From contig JAJUFS010000010.1 of NCBI GenBank assembly GCA_029263725.1, positions 1 through 33,808 of the forward strand: a stretch of DNA of 33,808 bases, read 5' to 3'. A program made the translations under genes and the position numbers. Source of the stretch: Gammaproteobacteria bacterium. Lineage in GTDB: Bacteria > Pseudomonadota > Gammaproteobacteria > Natronospirales > JAJUFS01. Shown here in pieces: positions 8,771 through 15,819 of the stretch (the stretch's first letter is position 1; each line of letters starts with the position of its first letter). The notes below the pieces were generated by a model, which did not search any database, had not been told where the DNA came from, and worked only from the letters and a program-made list of their open reading frames with translations.

Positions 8771-9252
8771 ACATGCACATCGTGGTGAACATTGCCGAAC
8801 AGAGGCTGCGGCTGTTCCGTGACGAGGCGCTGGTGGCCGTGTATCCCGTCTCCACTTCGCTGCACGGTGCGGGCGAACGCGAAGGCTCGAACTGCACGCC
8901 GCGCGGCCGGCATCGCATATGCGCGAAGATCGGCGCGGATGCGCCGCTGAATGCGGTGTTCGTCGGCCGCCGGCCCACCGGCGAGACCTGGACGCCGGAA
9001 CTTGCCGAACGTCATCCCGACCGCGACTGGATACTCACGCGCATCCTCTGGCTGGATGGCTGCGAGGATGGCGTCAATCGCGGCGGCGAGGTCGATTCGC
9101 GCCGGCGATACATATACATTCACGGCACGCCTGACACCGAACCCATGGGCGAGCCGCGTTCGCATGGCTGCGTCAGGATGCGCAACGTGGATGTCGTGGA
9201 ATTGTTTGAGGCGGTGGATGTGGGAACCATAGTGGACATCCGGGAGACGTAA
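8767..9252 (+). CDS. YkuD-domain protein without signal peptide (L,D-transpeptidase fold; possible cytoplasmic L,D-carboxypeptidase)
   Basis: A 161-residue protein that is almost entirely one YkuD catalytic domain. His119 (HGTPD) and SHGCVRM with His133 and Cys135 form the H..SHGC active site. There is no signal peptide or membrane anchor: it starts MNMHIVVNIAEQRLRLF directly on the first strand. Classical L,D-transpeptidases act in the periplasm. Signal-less YkuD proteins such as ElsL of Acinetobacter trim tetrapeptides in the cytoplasm during wall recycling. With nagZ next downstream, a recycling carboxypeptidase is a reasonable inference. ATG 8767 overlaps the CYTH stop. The last codons and the TAA stop lie inside the heptamer repeat at 9244-9271. 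Confidence 0.85.
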   Translation: MNMHIVVNIAEQRLRLFRDEALVAVYPVSTSLHGAGEREGSNCTPRGRHRICAKIGADAPLNAVFVGRRPTGETWTPELAERHPDRDWILTRILWLDGCEDGVNRGGEVDSRRRYIYIHGTPDTEPMGEPRSHGCVRMRNVDVVELFEAVDVGTIVDIRET

Positions 9253-9378
9253 GACGTGAGACGGAAGACGACGCTTGATGGTCTGCCGCCGCATGCCGGC
9301 CACGAGTCCGCGTCCGAGCTGCGGCGGGTTCGGAGTCATGAATCCGGTCGTCTCACGTTTCACGTCTTCCGTCTCACG
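9244..9378. repeat. Heptamer tandem repeats arranged as a large inverted repeat
   Basis: The left arm 9244-9271 reads as four 7-bp units: GAGACGT, AAGACGT, GAGACGG, AAGACGA. The right arm 9348-9375 is the reverse complement of GAGACGG, AAGACGT, GAAACGT, GAGACGA. The arms match at 24 of 28 positions in this register. In a shifted register, 9255-9270 pairs perfectly with 9363-9378 over 16 bp. The 76-nt centre holds an inner 8-bp stem (9286-9293 with 9320-9327). The whole can fold into a long nested hairpin between the YkuD gene and nagZ. The left arm supplies the YkuD stop codon. No open frame of its own is seen. It resembles a miniature, non-autonomous repeat element. Confidence 0.75.
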
Positions 9379-9392
9379 GCAACGGAGATCAA

Positions 9393-10436
9393 ATGAGCCT
9401 CGGCCCCCTGATGATCGACATCGACGGCATCGAGCTGTCGGCCGAGGACCGCGAGGTGCTGCGGCATCCGCTGGTCGGCGGCGTCATCCTGTTCACCCGC
9501 AACTTCGAATCCATCGAGCAGCTCGCCGCGCTGGTGCGCGACATCCACGCGCTCAGAACGCCGCGGCTGATCGTCGCGGTCGATCATGAAGGCGGGCGCG
9601 TGCAGCGTTTCCGCCAGGGCTTCACCGTGCTGCCGCCGGCGGCGGCCTACGGGCGGCTGTACGACGAGGATCGCCAGGCGGGCCTGGCGGCGGCGGAGCA
9701 GGGCGGCTGGCTGATGGCGGCGGAGTGCCTGGCGCTCGGTATCGACATCAGCTTCGCACCTATCCTGGATCTCGATCATGGCGTGAGCTCCATCATCGGC
9801 GACCGCGCCTTCCATCGCAGCATCGATGGCGTCGCCCAGCTCGCCGGCGCCTGGATGCGCGGCATGAAGCGCGCCGGGATGGCTGCCACTGGCAAGCATT
9901 TCCCGGGACATGGCGGCATCGCCGCCGATTCGCATCTCGAGCTGCCCGTGGACGAACGCGATTACGTCACGCTGCGCCAGCGCGACATGGTGCCGTTCGA
10001 ACGCCTCATCCGTAATCGTCTTGCGGCCATCATGATGGCGCACGTGGTGTATCCGGCGGTGGATTCGCTGCCGGCCAGCTTCTCGCCGCGCTGGATCCGC
10101 AGCGAGCTCCGTCAATCGCTCGATTTCCAGGGCGCGGTGTTCTGCGATGATCTGACCATGGAAGGCGCCGTGGTCATTGGCGATTACACGGCGCGCGCGC
10201 GCCAGGCGCTCGAAGCGGGCTGCGACATGCTGCCGGTCTGCAACCGCCGCGAGGGCGTCATCGAGATTCTCGACCGCCTGGTCGAGCACGACGATCCGGC
10301 CTCGCAGCTCAGGCTCGTGCGCCTGCATGGCCGTGCCGATTACACGCTCGAAGCATTGCAGGCGCGCCCCGAGTGGCGCGAAGCGCACGATGTCGTCGCG
10401 CGCCTGGACAACGCGCCCGGGCTTGACCTGGGCTGA
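9393..10436 (+). CDS. nagZ: Beta-N-acetylhexosaminidase (peptidoglycan recycling)
   Basis: A 347-residue glycoside hydrolase family 3 enzyme of NagZ length. It contains VDHEGGRVQRF, the substrate loop KHFPGHGG followed by the Asp179-Ser-His181 acid/base dyad, and CDDLTMEGA with the predicted nucleophile Asp252. Cytoplasmic NagZ removes GlcNAc from GlcNAc-1,6-anhydroMurNAc-peptides, yielding anhydroMurNAc-peptides that influence AmpC induction in many Gammaproteobacteria. It has no signal peptide, as expected. GGAG 5 nt upstream of ATG 9393 supports the start. The heptamer inverted repeat fills the upstream intergenic space, so it lies in the leader or promoter. An MscS gene follows after 21 nt. 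Confidence 0.96.
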   Translation: MSLGPLMIDIDGIELSAEDREVLRHPLVGGVILFTRNFESIEQLAALVRDIHALRTPRLIVAVDHEGGRVQRFRQGFTVLPPAAAYGRLYDEDRQAGLAAAEQGGWLMAAECLALGIDISFAPILDLDHGVSSIIGDRAFHRSIDGVAQLAGAWMRGMKRAGMAATGKHFPGHGGIAADSHLELPVDERDYVTLRQRDMVPFERLIRNRLAAIMMAHVVYPAVDSLPASFSPRWIRSELRQSLDFQGAVFCDDLTMEGAVVIGDYTARARQALEAGCDMLPVCNRREGVIEILDRLVEHDDPASQLRLVRLHGRADYTLEALQARPEWREAHDVVARLDNAPGLDLG

Positions 10437-10457
10437 GCCCGCGCAACGGGAGAAGGC

Positions 10458-11585
10458 ATGGATTTCAGGGAGTTCTTCGAACGCGTCTCGTCCATCCCGG
10501 GCGGCTGGGCGCTGGCGCTGGACGTGTTTCTCATCGTCCTGGTGGCGCTGGTCATCGACTTCATCCAGCAGGTCATCACCCGGCGGCTGGCGAAGCGCGC
10601 CGCGCTGACGCGCAACACCTGGGACGATGCGCTGTTCGAGTCCATCACCGCGCCGGCCTCGGCGCTGATCTGGCTGATCGGCATCAGCGTCGCCGGCGAG
10701 CTCGTCGGCAGGCGCAGCGAAGCCGAGATCTTCGATTACATCGCGCCATTGCGCGAGATCGGCATCATTCTCATCCTGATGTGGTTCATGCTGCGCTTCA
10801 TCGGCAGCATGGAGACGAATTTCGTCCGCATTCGCGAGGAAGAGCACCAGGACTTCGACCGCACGGCCGTGGATGCGATCGCCAAGCTGGCGCGCGCGGT
10901 GGTGGTGATCACCTCGGTGCTGGTGCTGTTGCAGAACCTGGGACTGAGCATCTCCGGCCTGCTGGCGGCCGGCGGCATCGGCGGCATCGCCATCGGCTTT
11001 GCCGCCAAGGACCTGCTGGCGAACTTCTTCGGCGGGCTCACCATCTACCTCGACAAGCCGTTCAAGGTGGGCGACTGGATCCGTTCGCCGGACCAGCAGA
11101 TCGAAGGCACGGTAGAGCGCATCGGCTGGCGCACGACGCGCATCCGCAACTTCGAGTCGCGGCCGCTGTACGTGCCGAATGCCATCTTCACCAACATCAT
11201 CGTCGAGAATCCGTCGCGCATGGCGGCGCGGCGCATCTCCGAGACCATCGGCGTGCGTTACCGTGACTTCGACAAGGTCAGGCTGATCGTCGACGAGGTG
11301 CGCGAGATGCTGAAGCGGCACGAGCGCATCGACCAGGGAATGACGCTGATGGTGAACTTCGATTCCTACGGCGAGTCCAGCATCAACTTCTTCATCTACT
11401 GTTTCGCGGCGACGCGGGTGTGGGCCGAGTACAACGAGATCCGGGAAGACGTGATGCTGAAGATCGGCGAGATCATCACCCGCCATGGCGCCGAGATCGC
11501 GCGCACGACCCGCACGCTGGAGCTGCCGGACAGCGTGAGGATCGCGATGGAAAACGGCAATGACGCGGAGGAGGGAGCGCAGTGA
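10458..11585 (+). CDS. MscS-family mechanosensitive channel
   Basis: A 375-residue inner-membrane protein with about five hydrophobic segments (17-37, 65-83, 99-116, 143-160 and a glycine/alanine-rich 164-193). The last carries GGIGGIAIGFAAKDLLANFFGG, the pore-lining helix typical of MscS. It is followed by the beta domain (KPFKVGDWI, VERIGWRTTRIRNFE, VPNAIFTNIIVENPSR) and a C-terminal alpha/beta cytoplasmic vestibule. The extra N-terminal helices resemble YnaI/YbdG-type medium channels rather than three-helix MscS. The expected role is turgor release. The start ATG has GGGAGAAGG just upstream. Its stop overlaps the next gene's GTG start by 4 nt. Confidence 0.93.
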   Translation: MDFREFFERVSSIPGGWALALDVFLIVLVALVIDFIQQVITRRLAKRAALTRNTWDDALFESITAPASALIWLIGISVAGELVGRRSEAEIFDYIAPLREIGIILILMWFMLRFIGSMETNFVRIREEEHQDFDRTAVDAIAKLARAVVVITSVLVLLQNLGLSISGLLAAGGIGGIAIGFAAKDLLANFFGGLTIYLDKPFKVGDWIRSPDQQIEGTVERIGWRTTRIRNFESRPLYVPNAIFTNIIVENPSRMAARRISETIGVRYRDFDKVRLIVDEVREMLKRHERIDQGMTLMVNFDSYGESSINFFIYCFAATRVWAEYNEIREDVMLKIGEIITRHGAEIARTTRTLELPDSVRIAMENGNDAEEGAQ

Positions 11586-12136
11586 GGGAAAGTGCTGCCA
11601 CGCTGGAGCAGGTGCTGGCGGATTCCGATTGCCTGCATGACGAGGCCGCGGTGCGCGCCGCGGTCAGGCGGCTGGCGGCGGCAATCAATCGCGATTACCA
11701 GGGCCGCCGGCCGGTCGTGCTGGTGGTGATGAACGGCGGCCTGGTGCCTGCCGGCTGGCTGCTGCCCGAGTTCCGCTTCCTTTGCGAAGTCGATTACCTG
11801 CATGCGACGCGCTATCGCGGCAGGACCATCGGCGAGGAACTGCACTGGCTGGCCGAGCCGCGCAAGCCGCTGCGCGATCGCGACGTGCTGCTGATCGATG
11901 ACATTCTCGATGAAGGCATCACGCTGCGCGAGATCGTGCGCTGGTGCCGGCAGCAGGGCCCGCGCAGCGTGAGGAGCGTGGTGCTGGCGAAGAAGCTGCT
12001 GGGTCGCGACGCCGCCATCGAGGCGGATTACGTCGGTCTCGAGGTCGAGAACCGCTACGTGTTCGGCTGCGGCATGGATTACCACGAGTATTTCCGCAAC
12101 CTCGCCGCCATCCATGCGGTGAAGAACGACAACTGA
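11582..12136 (+). CDS. hpt: Hypoxanthine-guanine phosphoribosyltransferase
   Basis: A 184-residue type I phosphoribosyltransferase. The PRPP-binding motif VLLIDDILDEGITL spans residues 102-115, with Asp106-Asp107 in the acidic pair and Asp110-Glu111 following. MNGGLVPAGWL (50-60) is the pyrophosphate loop and VDYLHATRYRG (70-80) the flexible loop. It converts hypoxanthine or guanine plus PRPP to IMP or GMP. The GTG start at 11582 overlaps the channel stop (GTGA). The next gene, 16 nt downstream, releases hypoxanthine from methylthioinosine, so the pair forms a direct salvage route. It is unrelated to the HPt phosphorelay protein at 4706-4999 despite the similar abbreviation. Confidence 0.93.
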   Translation: MRESAATLEQVLADSDCLHDEAAVRAAVRRLAAAINRDYQGRRPVVLVVMNGGLVPAGWLLPEFRFLCEVDYLHATRYRGRTIGEELHWLAEPRKPLRDRDVLLIDDILDEGITLREIVRWCRQQGPRSVRSVVLAKKLLGRDAAIEADYVGLEVENRYVFGCGMDYHEYFRNLAAIHAVKNDN

Positions 12137-12152
12137 GACACTGGGAAACAGC

Positions 12153-12890
12153 ATGTCCGACATTGCCATCATCGGCGGCACGGGGCTCACCCGCCTGCCG
12201 GAACTGAAGATCACCCGCCGCGAGGTCGTCTACACGCCCTACGGCGAGCCCTCGGGGCCGATCATGCACGGCGAGCTCGCCGGCCGCGAGATCACCTTCC
12301 TGGCGCGCCACGGTTACGCGCACACTATTCCCCCGCACAAGGTGAACTACCGCGCCAATCTCTGGGCGCTTAAGTCCATCGGCGTGAAGCGCATCGTCTC
12401 CGTCGCGGCCGTCGGCGGCATTCGCGCCGACATGGAACCCGGCAGGATCGCGTTTCCGCACCAGATCATCGATTACACCTGGGGACGCCCGCATACCTTC
12501 TTCGAGACCGATCTCGACAGCGTCACGCACATCGATTTCACCGAGCCGTATTGCCCCGAGTGCCGCGAGATTCTCATCGACGCCGCGCGGGCGGCGTCGC
12601 TGGAGGCGATCGAGGATGGCGTCTACGCCGCCATGCAGGGCCCACGGCTGGAAACCGCGGCCGAGATCGACAAGCTCGAACGCGATGGCTGCGACATGGT
12701 CGGCATGACCGGCATGCCGGAAACCGCGCTGGCGCGCGAACTCGGGCTTTCGTATGCGACCTGCGCGGTGATCGCCAACTGGGCCGCCGGTCGCGGCGAC
12801 GTCGATATTCACAGCGATATCGAGCGCAGCCTTCTGACCGGCATGGAACGCGTGGTCAAGCTGTTGCACGCCGCCTTGCCGAAGCTCTAG
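12153..12890 (+). CDS. S-methyl-5'-thioinosine phosphorylase (MTAP/PNP family)
   Basis: A 245-residue trimeric purine-nucleoside-phosphorylase-family enzyme. The phosphate site GGTGL (8-12) and ARHG (51-54) are present, with HKVNYRANLWALK (62-74), MQGPRLET (161-168) and DMVGMTGMPE (181-190) as family blocks. Length and sequence closely resemble, from memory, Pseudomonas aeruginosa PA3004, which prefers methylthioinosine over methylthioadenosine. The usual MTAP alternative is less likely in this lineage. The products are hypoxanthine and 5-methylthioribose-1-phosphate; the former suits the adjacent hpt. In Pseudomonas this gene also sits beside nagZ and near csiV and mfd, as here. Confidence 0.9.
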   Translation: MSDIAIIGGTGLTRLPELKITRREVVYTPYGEPSGPIMHGELAGREITFLARHGYAHTIPPHKVNYRANLWALKSIGVKRIVSVAAVGGIRADMEPGRIAFPHQIIDYTWGRPHTFFETDLDSVTHIDFTEPYCPECREILIDAARAASLEAIEDGVYAAMQGPRLETAAEIDKLERDGCDMVGMTGMPETALARELGLSYATCAVIANWAAGRGDVDIHSDIERSLLTGMERVVKLLHAALPKL

Positions 12891-12951
12891 GGCTTGAAAT
12901 CCGCCCGTCCGGTCGCAGTCTCGTTGCAGGCATATCGCAGCGAGCAACGTC

Positions 12952-13221
12952 ATGCCGAAGAAGAAGGCCGGTTCGAGCATCAAGGATCCCGAGCTCTACG
13001 AAGAGCTGCGCGCGAAGGGCGACAGCAGGCAAAAGGCCGCGCGCATCGCCAACGCCGCCGCGAAGCGCGGCCGCAGTGCGCTGGGGCGCAAGGGCGGCCG
13101 CAGCGAGAAGTACGAGGAATGGACGGTGCCGGAATTGCGCGACAAGGCGAAGGAAATCGGCATCGCGCATCGCTCCGGCATGCGCAAGAGCCAGCTCATC
13201 GACGCGCTGCGGCATCATTGA
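12952..13221 (+). CDS. Small Rho-N/SAP-like domain protein (DUF7218-like)
   Basis: An 89-residue basic protein. The N-terminal half (KDPELYEELRAKGDSRQKAA, then RIANAAAKRGRSALGRKGG) is a conserved Lys/Arg-rich helical segment. The C-terminal half (WTVPELRDKAKEIGI and MRKSQLIDALR) is a Rho N-terminal/SAP-type helix-extended-loop-helix likely to bind nucleic acid. Such small proteins are common in bacteria, often annotated as Rho termination factor N-terminal domain proteins; the function is not known. It starts 61 nt after the phosphorylase gene with only a weak ribosome site. Its stop lies 3 nt from the stop of the convergent PhoX-like gene, and no terminator hairpin separates them. Confidence 0.85.
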   Translation: MPKKKAGSSIKDPELYEELRAKGDSRQKAARIANAAAKRGRSALGRKGGRSEKYEEWTVPELRDKAKEIGIAHRSGMRKSQLIDALRHH

Positions 13222-13224
13222 GCC

Positions 13225-14415
13225 TTAAACGAAGGGGCCGCTGACCTCGTAGGTGATGCCGCCGGAGGATTCGCCGCTGAAGCCGCGCTGCGAGCTGAAG
13301 TAAAGCCGCGTGCCGGAAGGATCGAAGGCGGGCCCTGTGATTTCCGATTCCTGCTGGCCCATCAGGCGCACGACCGGGAAGATGCGCTGCTCCGGATCGA
13401 TGGCAACGATCTCCATGTTGCCGCCGTCTTCCGCGACATAGATCGTTCCCTGCTGCGAGACCGTCACGTTGTCGACGCCCGTCAGGATGGCGGGCGAGAG
13501 CATGTCGTCGTCGTACACCAGCAGCATGCGTGCGTTGTCGATGTCATACGCCCAGATACGGTTGTCGCCCTTGGTGGTGAAGTACACCATGCCGTCCGCA
13601 TGCCACGCGCCTTCACCGCCGCTGAAGGCGGTGCTGTCGTCGACCTGGTGACGCGTGGGCCGGCTGCCGCCGGTGACATCCTCGATGCGGTGCCAGGTCA
13701 CGTCGCCTTCCACCGCACCGTGCACCTTCGCCACTTCCAGCACGCCGTCCGTGAGATCGGGAATGCCGTCATTCACCGCGGCGGGCGTGAAGCGATAGAA
13801 GCGCCCGTCGCGCCTGTCTTCGGTCATGTAGATCTGCAGCGTCCGCGGGTCGACCGCGGCGGCTTCGTGCATGAACTGGCCCAGTGCCGGCAGCGCGCGC
13901 GCCGCCTGTTCGCCGTATGGATCGCACTCCCACACCTGGCCCGAATCGATTTCCTCGCAGGACAGCCAGGTTCCCCAGGGCGTCGGGCCGCCGGCGCAGT
14001 TGCGGCTGGTGTTGGAAAGGATCGGATAGGCGGCGATGACGTTGCCGCCGGCATCGAAGCGCAGCGCGCCGACACCGCCGCCGCCGTTGTTGATCTCGCT
14101 GTTGGAGACGTAGATCCAGCCGCCGTCTTCCGTCGCGAAGGTCGCGCCGCCATCCGGCGCGGCATGCCAGGTGTAGCCTTCGGCGCCAGGCACGGGCGCG
14201 CCGCTGGTCGCAAGCACGCGTGCGGAGAAACCGCGCGGCACCAGCAGGCCAGCGACGCCCGAGTCCACCAGGTCAGAGGAGATCACCTTCCTGTCGCCGA
14301 ACGTGGACTTCACCCGGCAGCCGCTCAGCAGCTTGCCGCAGGCGATCATGCCGAGGCCCGCAAGACCGTAGCCGAGCACGCGCCGGCGCGCGGGATCAAA
14401 GGGTCTGTCTGTCAT
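13225..14415 (-). CDS. PhoX/DUF839-family exported protein (predicted phosphatase-type propeller)
   Basis: A 396-residue protein. The N-terminus has a run of arginines, ARRRVLGYG, before a hydrophobic stretch, resembling a Tat signal, and then a lipobox LLSGC with Cys33. This suggests a Tat-exported lipoprotein. The mature part is a DUF839/PhoX-like beta propeller with blocks PWGTWLSCEE, GQFMHEAAAVDP, YMTEDRRDGRFYRF, TAFSGGEGAWH and DNVTVSQQGTIYVAEDGG, the Asp/Glu-rich loops probably binding calcium/iron. Characterised PhoX enzymes are calcium/iron alkaline phosphatases, but many shorter members of this family are untested. It overlaps the ybaN-like gene by 20 nt. The convergent neighbour ends 3 nt away. 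Confidence 0.85.
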   Translation of the reverse strand: MTDRPFDPARRRVLGYGLAGLGMIACGKLLSGCRVKSTFGDRKVISSDLVDSGVAGLLVPRGFSARVLATSGAPVPGAEGYTWHAAPDGGATFATEDGGWIYVSNSEINNGGGGVGALRFDAGGNVIAAYPILSNTSRNCAGGPTPWGTWLSCEEIDSGQVWECDPYGEQAARALPALGQFMHEAAAVDPRTLQIYMTEDRRDGRFYRFTPAAVNDGIPDLTDGVLEVAKVHGAVEGDVTWHRIEDVTGGSRPTRHQVDDSTAFSGGEGAWHADGMVYFTTKGDNRIWAYDIDNARMLLVYDDDMLSPAILTGVDNVTVSQQGTIYVAEDGGNMEIVAIDPEQRIFPVVRLMGQQESEITGPAFDPSGTRLYFSSQRGFSGESSGGITYEVSGPFV

Positions 14416-14821
14416 GGTCGCGGGGCTCCGCTTGCAGTTGCGGCAGTCCTGGCGGCGGGGTTCGCATCATTCGCGACGGCAGCCGCAGCAGGTAGATGGT
14501 CACGGCCGCGGCGATCGCGAACAGCAGCACGCTGACGGCAACCAGCGGAACGCTGACCGCCGCAAAGGCGATGGCAGGCCACATCAGCAGCAGGGCGACC
14601 GCCTTGGTGCGTCTCGTCACCACGCGGTGTTCGAGATAGTCGGTGAGAATGGGGCCGAGCAGCGGCGCGCGCAGCAGCCATTCGCGCGTCCCTGGCGAGG
14701 ATTTCGCGAAGCATGCCGCGGCCAGAAGCAGGAAGGGCGTTGCGGGCAGCAGCGGCAGCACCGCGCCCAGCGCCCCCAGGGCGGTGGCGATCCAGCCGAC
14801 GATGTACAGCGCGATTCTCAT
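14396..14821 (-). CDS. YbaN-like inner-membrane protein (DUF454)
   Basis: A 141-residue small membrane protein. The N-terminal segment contains LGALGAVLPLLPATPFLLLAA and FAKSSPGTREWLL, the signature of the YbaN/DUF454 family. Hydrophobic helices lie at about residues 4-38 and 74-113, with a basic loop RRTKAV between them. A proline- and charge-rich tail follows. Function unknown. It lies 50 nt after csiV and overlaps the PhoX-like gene by 20 nt. The mfd, csiV, ybaN-like and PhoX-like genes therefore look like one leftward transcript. Confidence 0.88.
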   Translation of the reverse strand: MRIALYIVGWIATALGALGAVLPLLPATPFLLLAAACFAKSSPGTREWLLRAPLLGPILTDYLEHRVVTRRTKAVALLLMWPAIAFAAVSVPLVAVSVLLFAIAAAVTIYLLRLPSRMMRTPPPGLPQLQAEPRDHDRQTL

Positions 14822-14871
14822 GCCACAAGTATGACGCCTTTGCCCGCCGGCGGAATGACGCGCATCAACGC

Positions 14872-15774
14872 TTACATGTCCAGCGTGCGCGCCGGCACCT
14901 CGCGCGGCGTGACGGTCACGATCACGCCGTAGATCGGGTGATCGAAGTAGTGGATTTCCCGGCTGCGCACGCGGCGGAACTGGTTCAGCCGGAAACCCTG
15001 GAAGACTTCCTGTTCCGGCTCCAGGGAGAGGATTTCCGCTTCCTCCAGCGTGATGTCGCCGCGCGCCAGCGCTTCCATGATTTCGCGGTGACGGCGCTCG
15101 CGTTCAAGTCGCTGCTGCTCGGTCCACTCCGGCGTCGCCGCCGGCAGGTCACGCAGCATGGAGTAGTCGAGGTTATCCGGCAGGTAGAGCAGGTCGAGGT
15201 CGAGATGCAGGTAACGGTTCACCGAAAGCTGGATGCGCCCGTCCAGCGGACGCAGGAAGGAAGGCTTGTCGTCATCGGCGAGAAATTCCGGCAGCGGCTG
15301 TTCTTCACCTGAGAAATCGGCGTCGCTGTCGTAACCGGGCAGCGCTTCCTCTTCCTGGGCCGCTTGCGTGGATTGCGGCAGGTGCACGCGCACGTAGGGC
15401 GACTGGTCGCGATCCAGCGGCGGCTGCGTCCAGGCCACGTGCAGCAGCGGCTCGTAGCGCGATGAACGGGTGAGGCTGCCGTAGATGCCTGCAAGGCGAT
15501 GTTCGGCGGGATCGAGCGGCACATACGGCATCGGGGTCGTCGAGGCCAGCGTCGCACTTTCCGCGACCGGCTGCGCGTCATTTTCGTCCGCGGCGAACAG
15601 CGAGCGGACGTTGCTCACATCCGGCGTGCCGGCGTCCGTTGGCCAGGTTTCGCTGCTGCGCGCATCCAGGTGCCGGAACACGATGAGCTCGACGTCATAC
15701 CAGGTCACGGTCTGCTCCTGCGCGAACGCGGGCAGGGCGAGGCCGAATGCAGCAAGGAGAATGAGCTGGCGCAC
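14872..15774 (-). CDS. csiV: CsiV-family periplasmic protein
   Basis: A 300-residue protein. The signal peptide MRQLILLAAFGLALPAFA is followed by a mature start containing WYDVELIVFRH, the hallmark of CsiV-type proteins (peptidoglycan-binding family PF10972). In Vibrio, CsiV assists the LpoA-PBP1a system in peptidoglycan synthesis, mainly in the presence of D-amino acids. The middle has low-complexity acidic stretches (residues about 60-165). The C-terminal block FRLNQFRRVRSREIHYFDHP is conserved-looking. The start is GTG 15774 with GGAGAG 6 nt upstream. It lies 45 nt after mfd, matching the mfd/PA3003 arrangement I recall for Pseudomonas. Confidence 0.85.
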   Translation of the reverse strand: MRQLILLAAFGLALPAFAQEQTVTWYDVELIVFRHLDARSSETWPTDAGTPDVSNVRSLFAADENDAQPVAESATLASTTPMPYVPLDPAEHRLAGIYGSLTRSSRYEPLLHVAWTQPPLDRDQSPYVRVHLPQSTQAAQEEEALPGYDSDADFSGEEQPLPEFLADDDKPSFLRPLDGRIQLSVNRYLHLDLDLLYLPDNLDYSMLRDLPAATPEWTEQQRLERERRHREIMEALARGDITLEEAEILSLEPEQEVFQGFRLNQFRRVRSREIHYFDHPIYGVIVTVTPREVPARTLDM

Positions 15775-15819
15775 GTTGAACTCTCCGTGGTGAACGTGAG
15801 GAAAGTGTAACCCGAAGCC

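Noticed and set aside
9244-9378. CRISPR array
   Set aside because: Units are only 7 bp, contiguous without spacers, and inverted between arms; no cas genes are present.
9360-11486. A 708-codon open frame on minus across nagZ and the MscS gene
   Set aside because: Composition (Asp, His, Arg, Gln-rich, repeated HH and QQ) is that of a reverse shadow. Both plus-strand genes have full family motifs.
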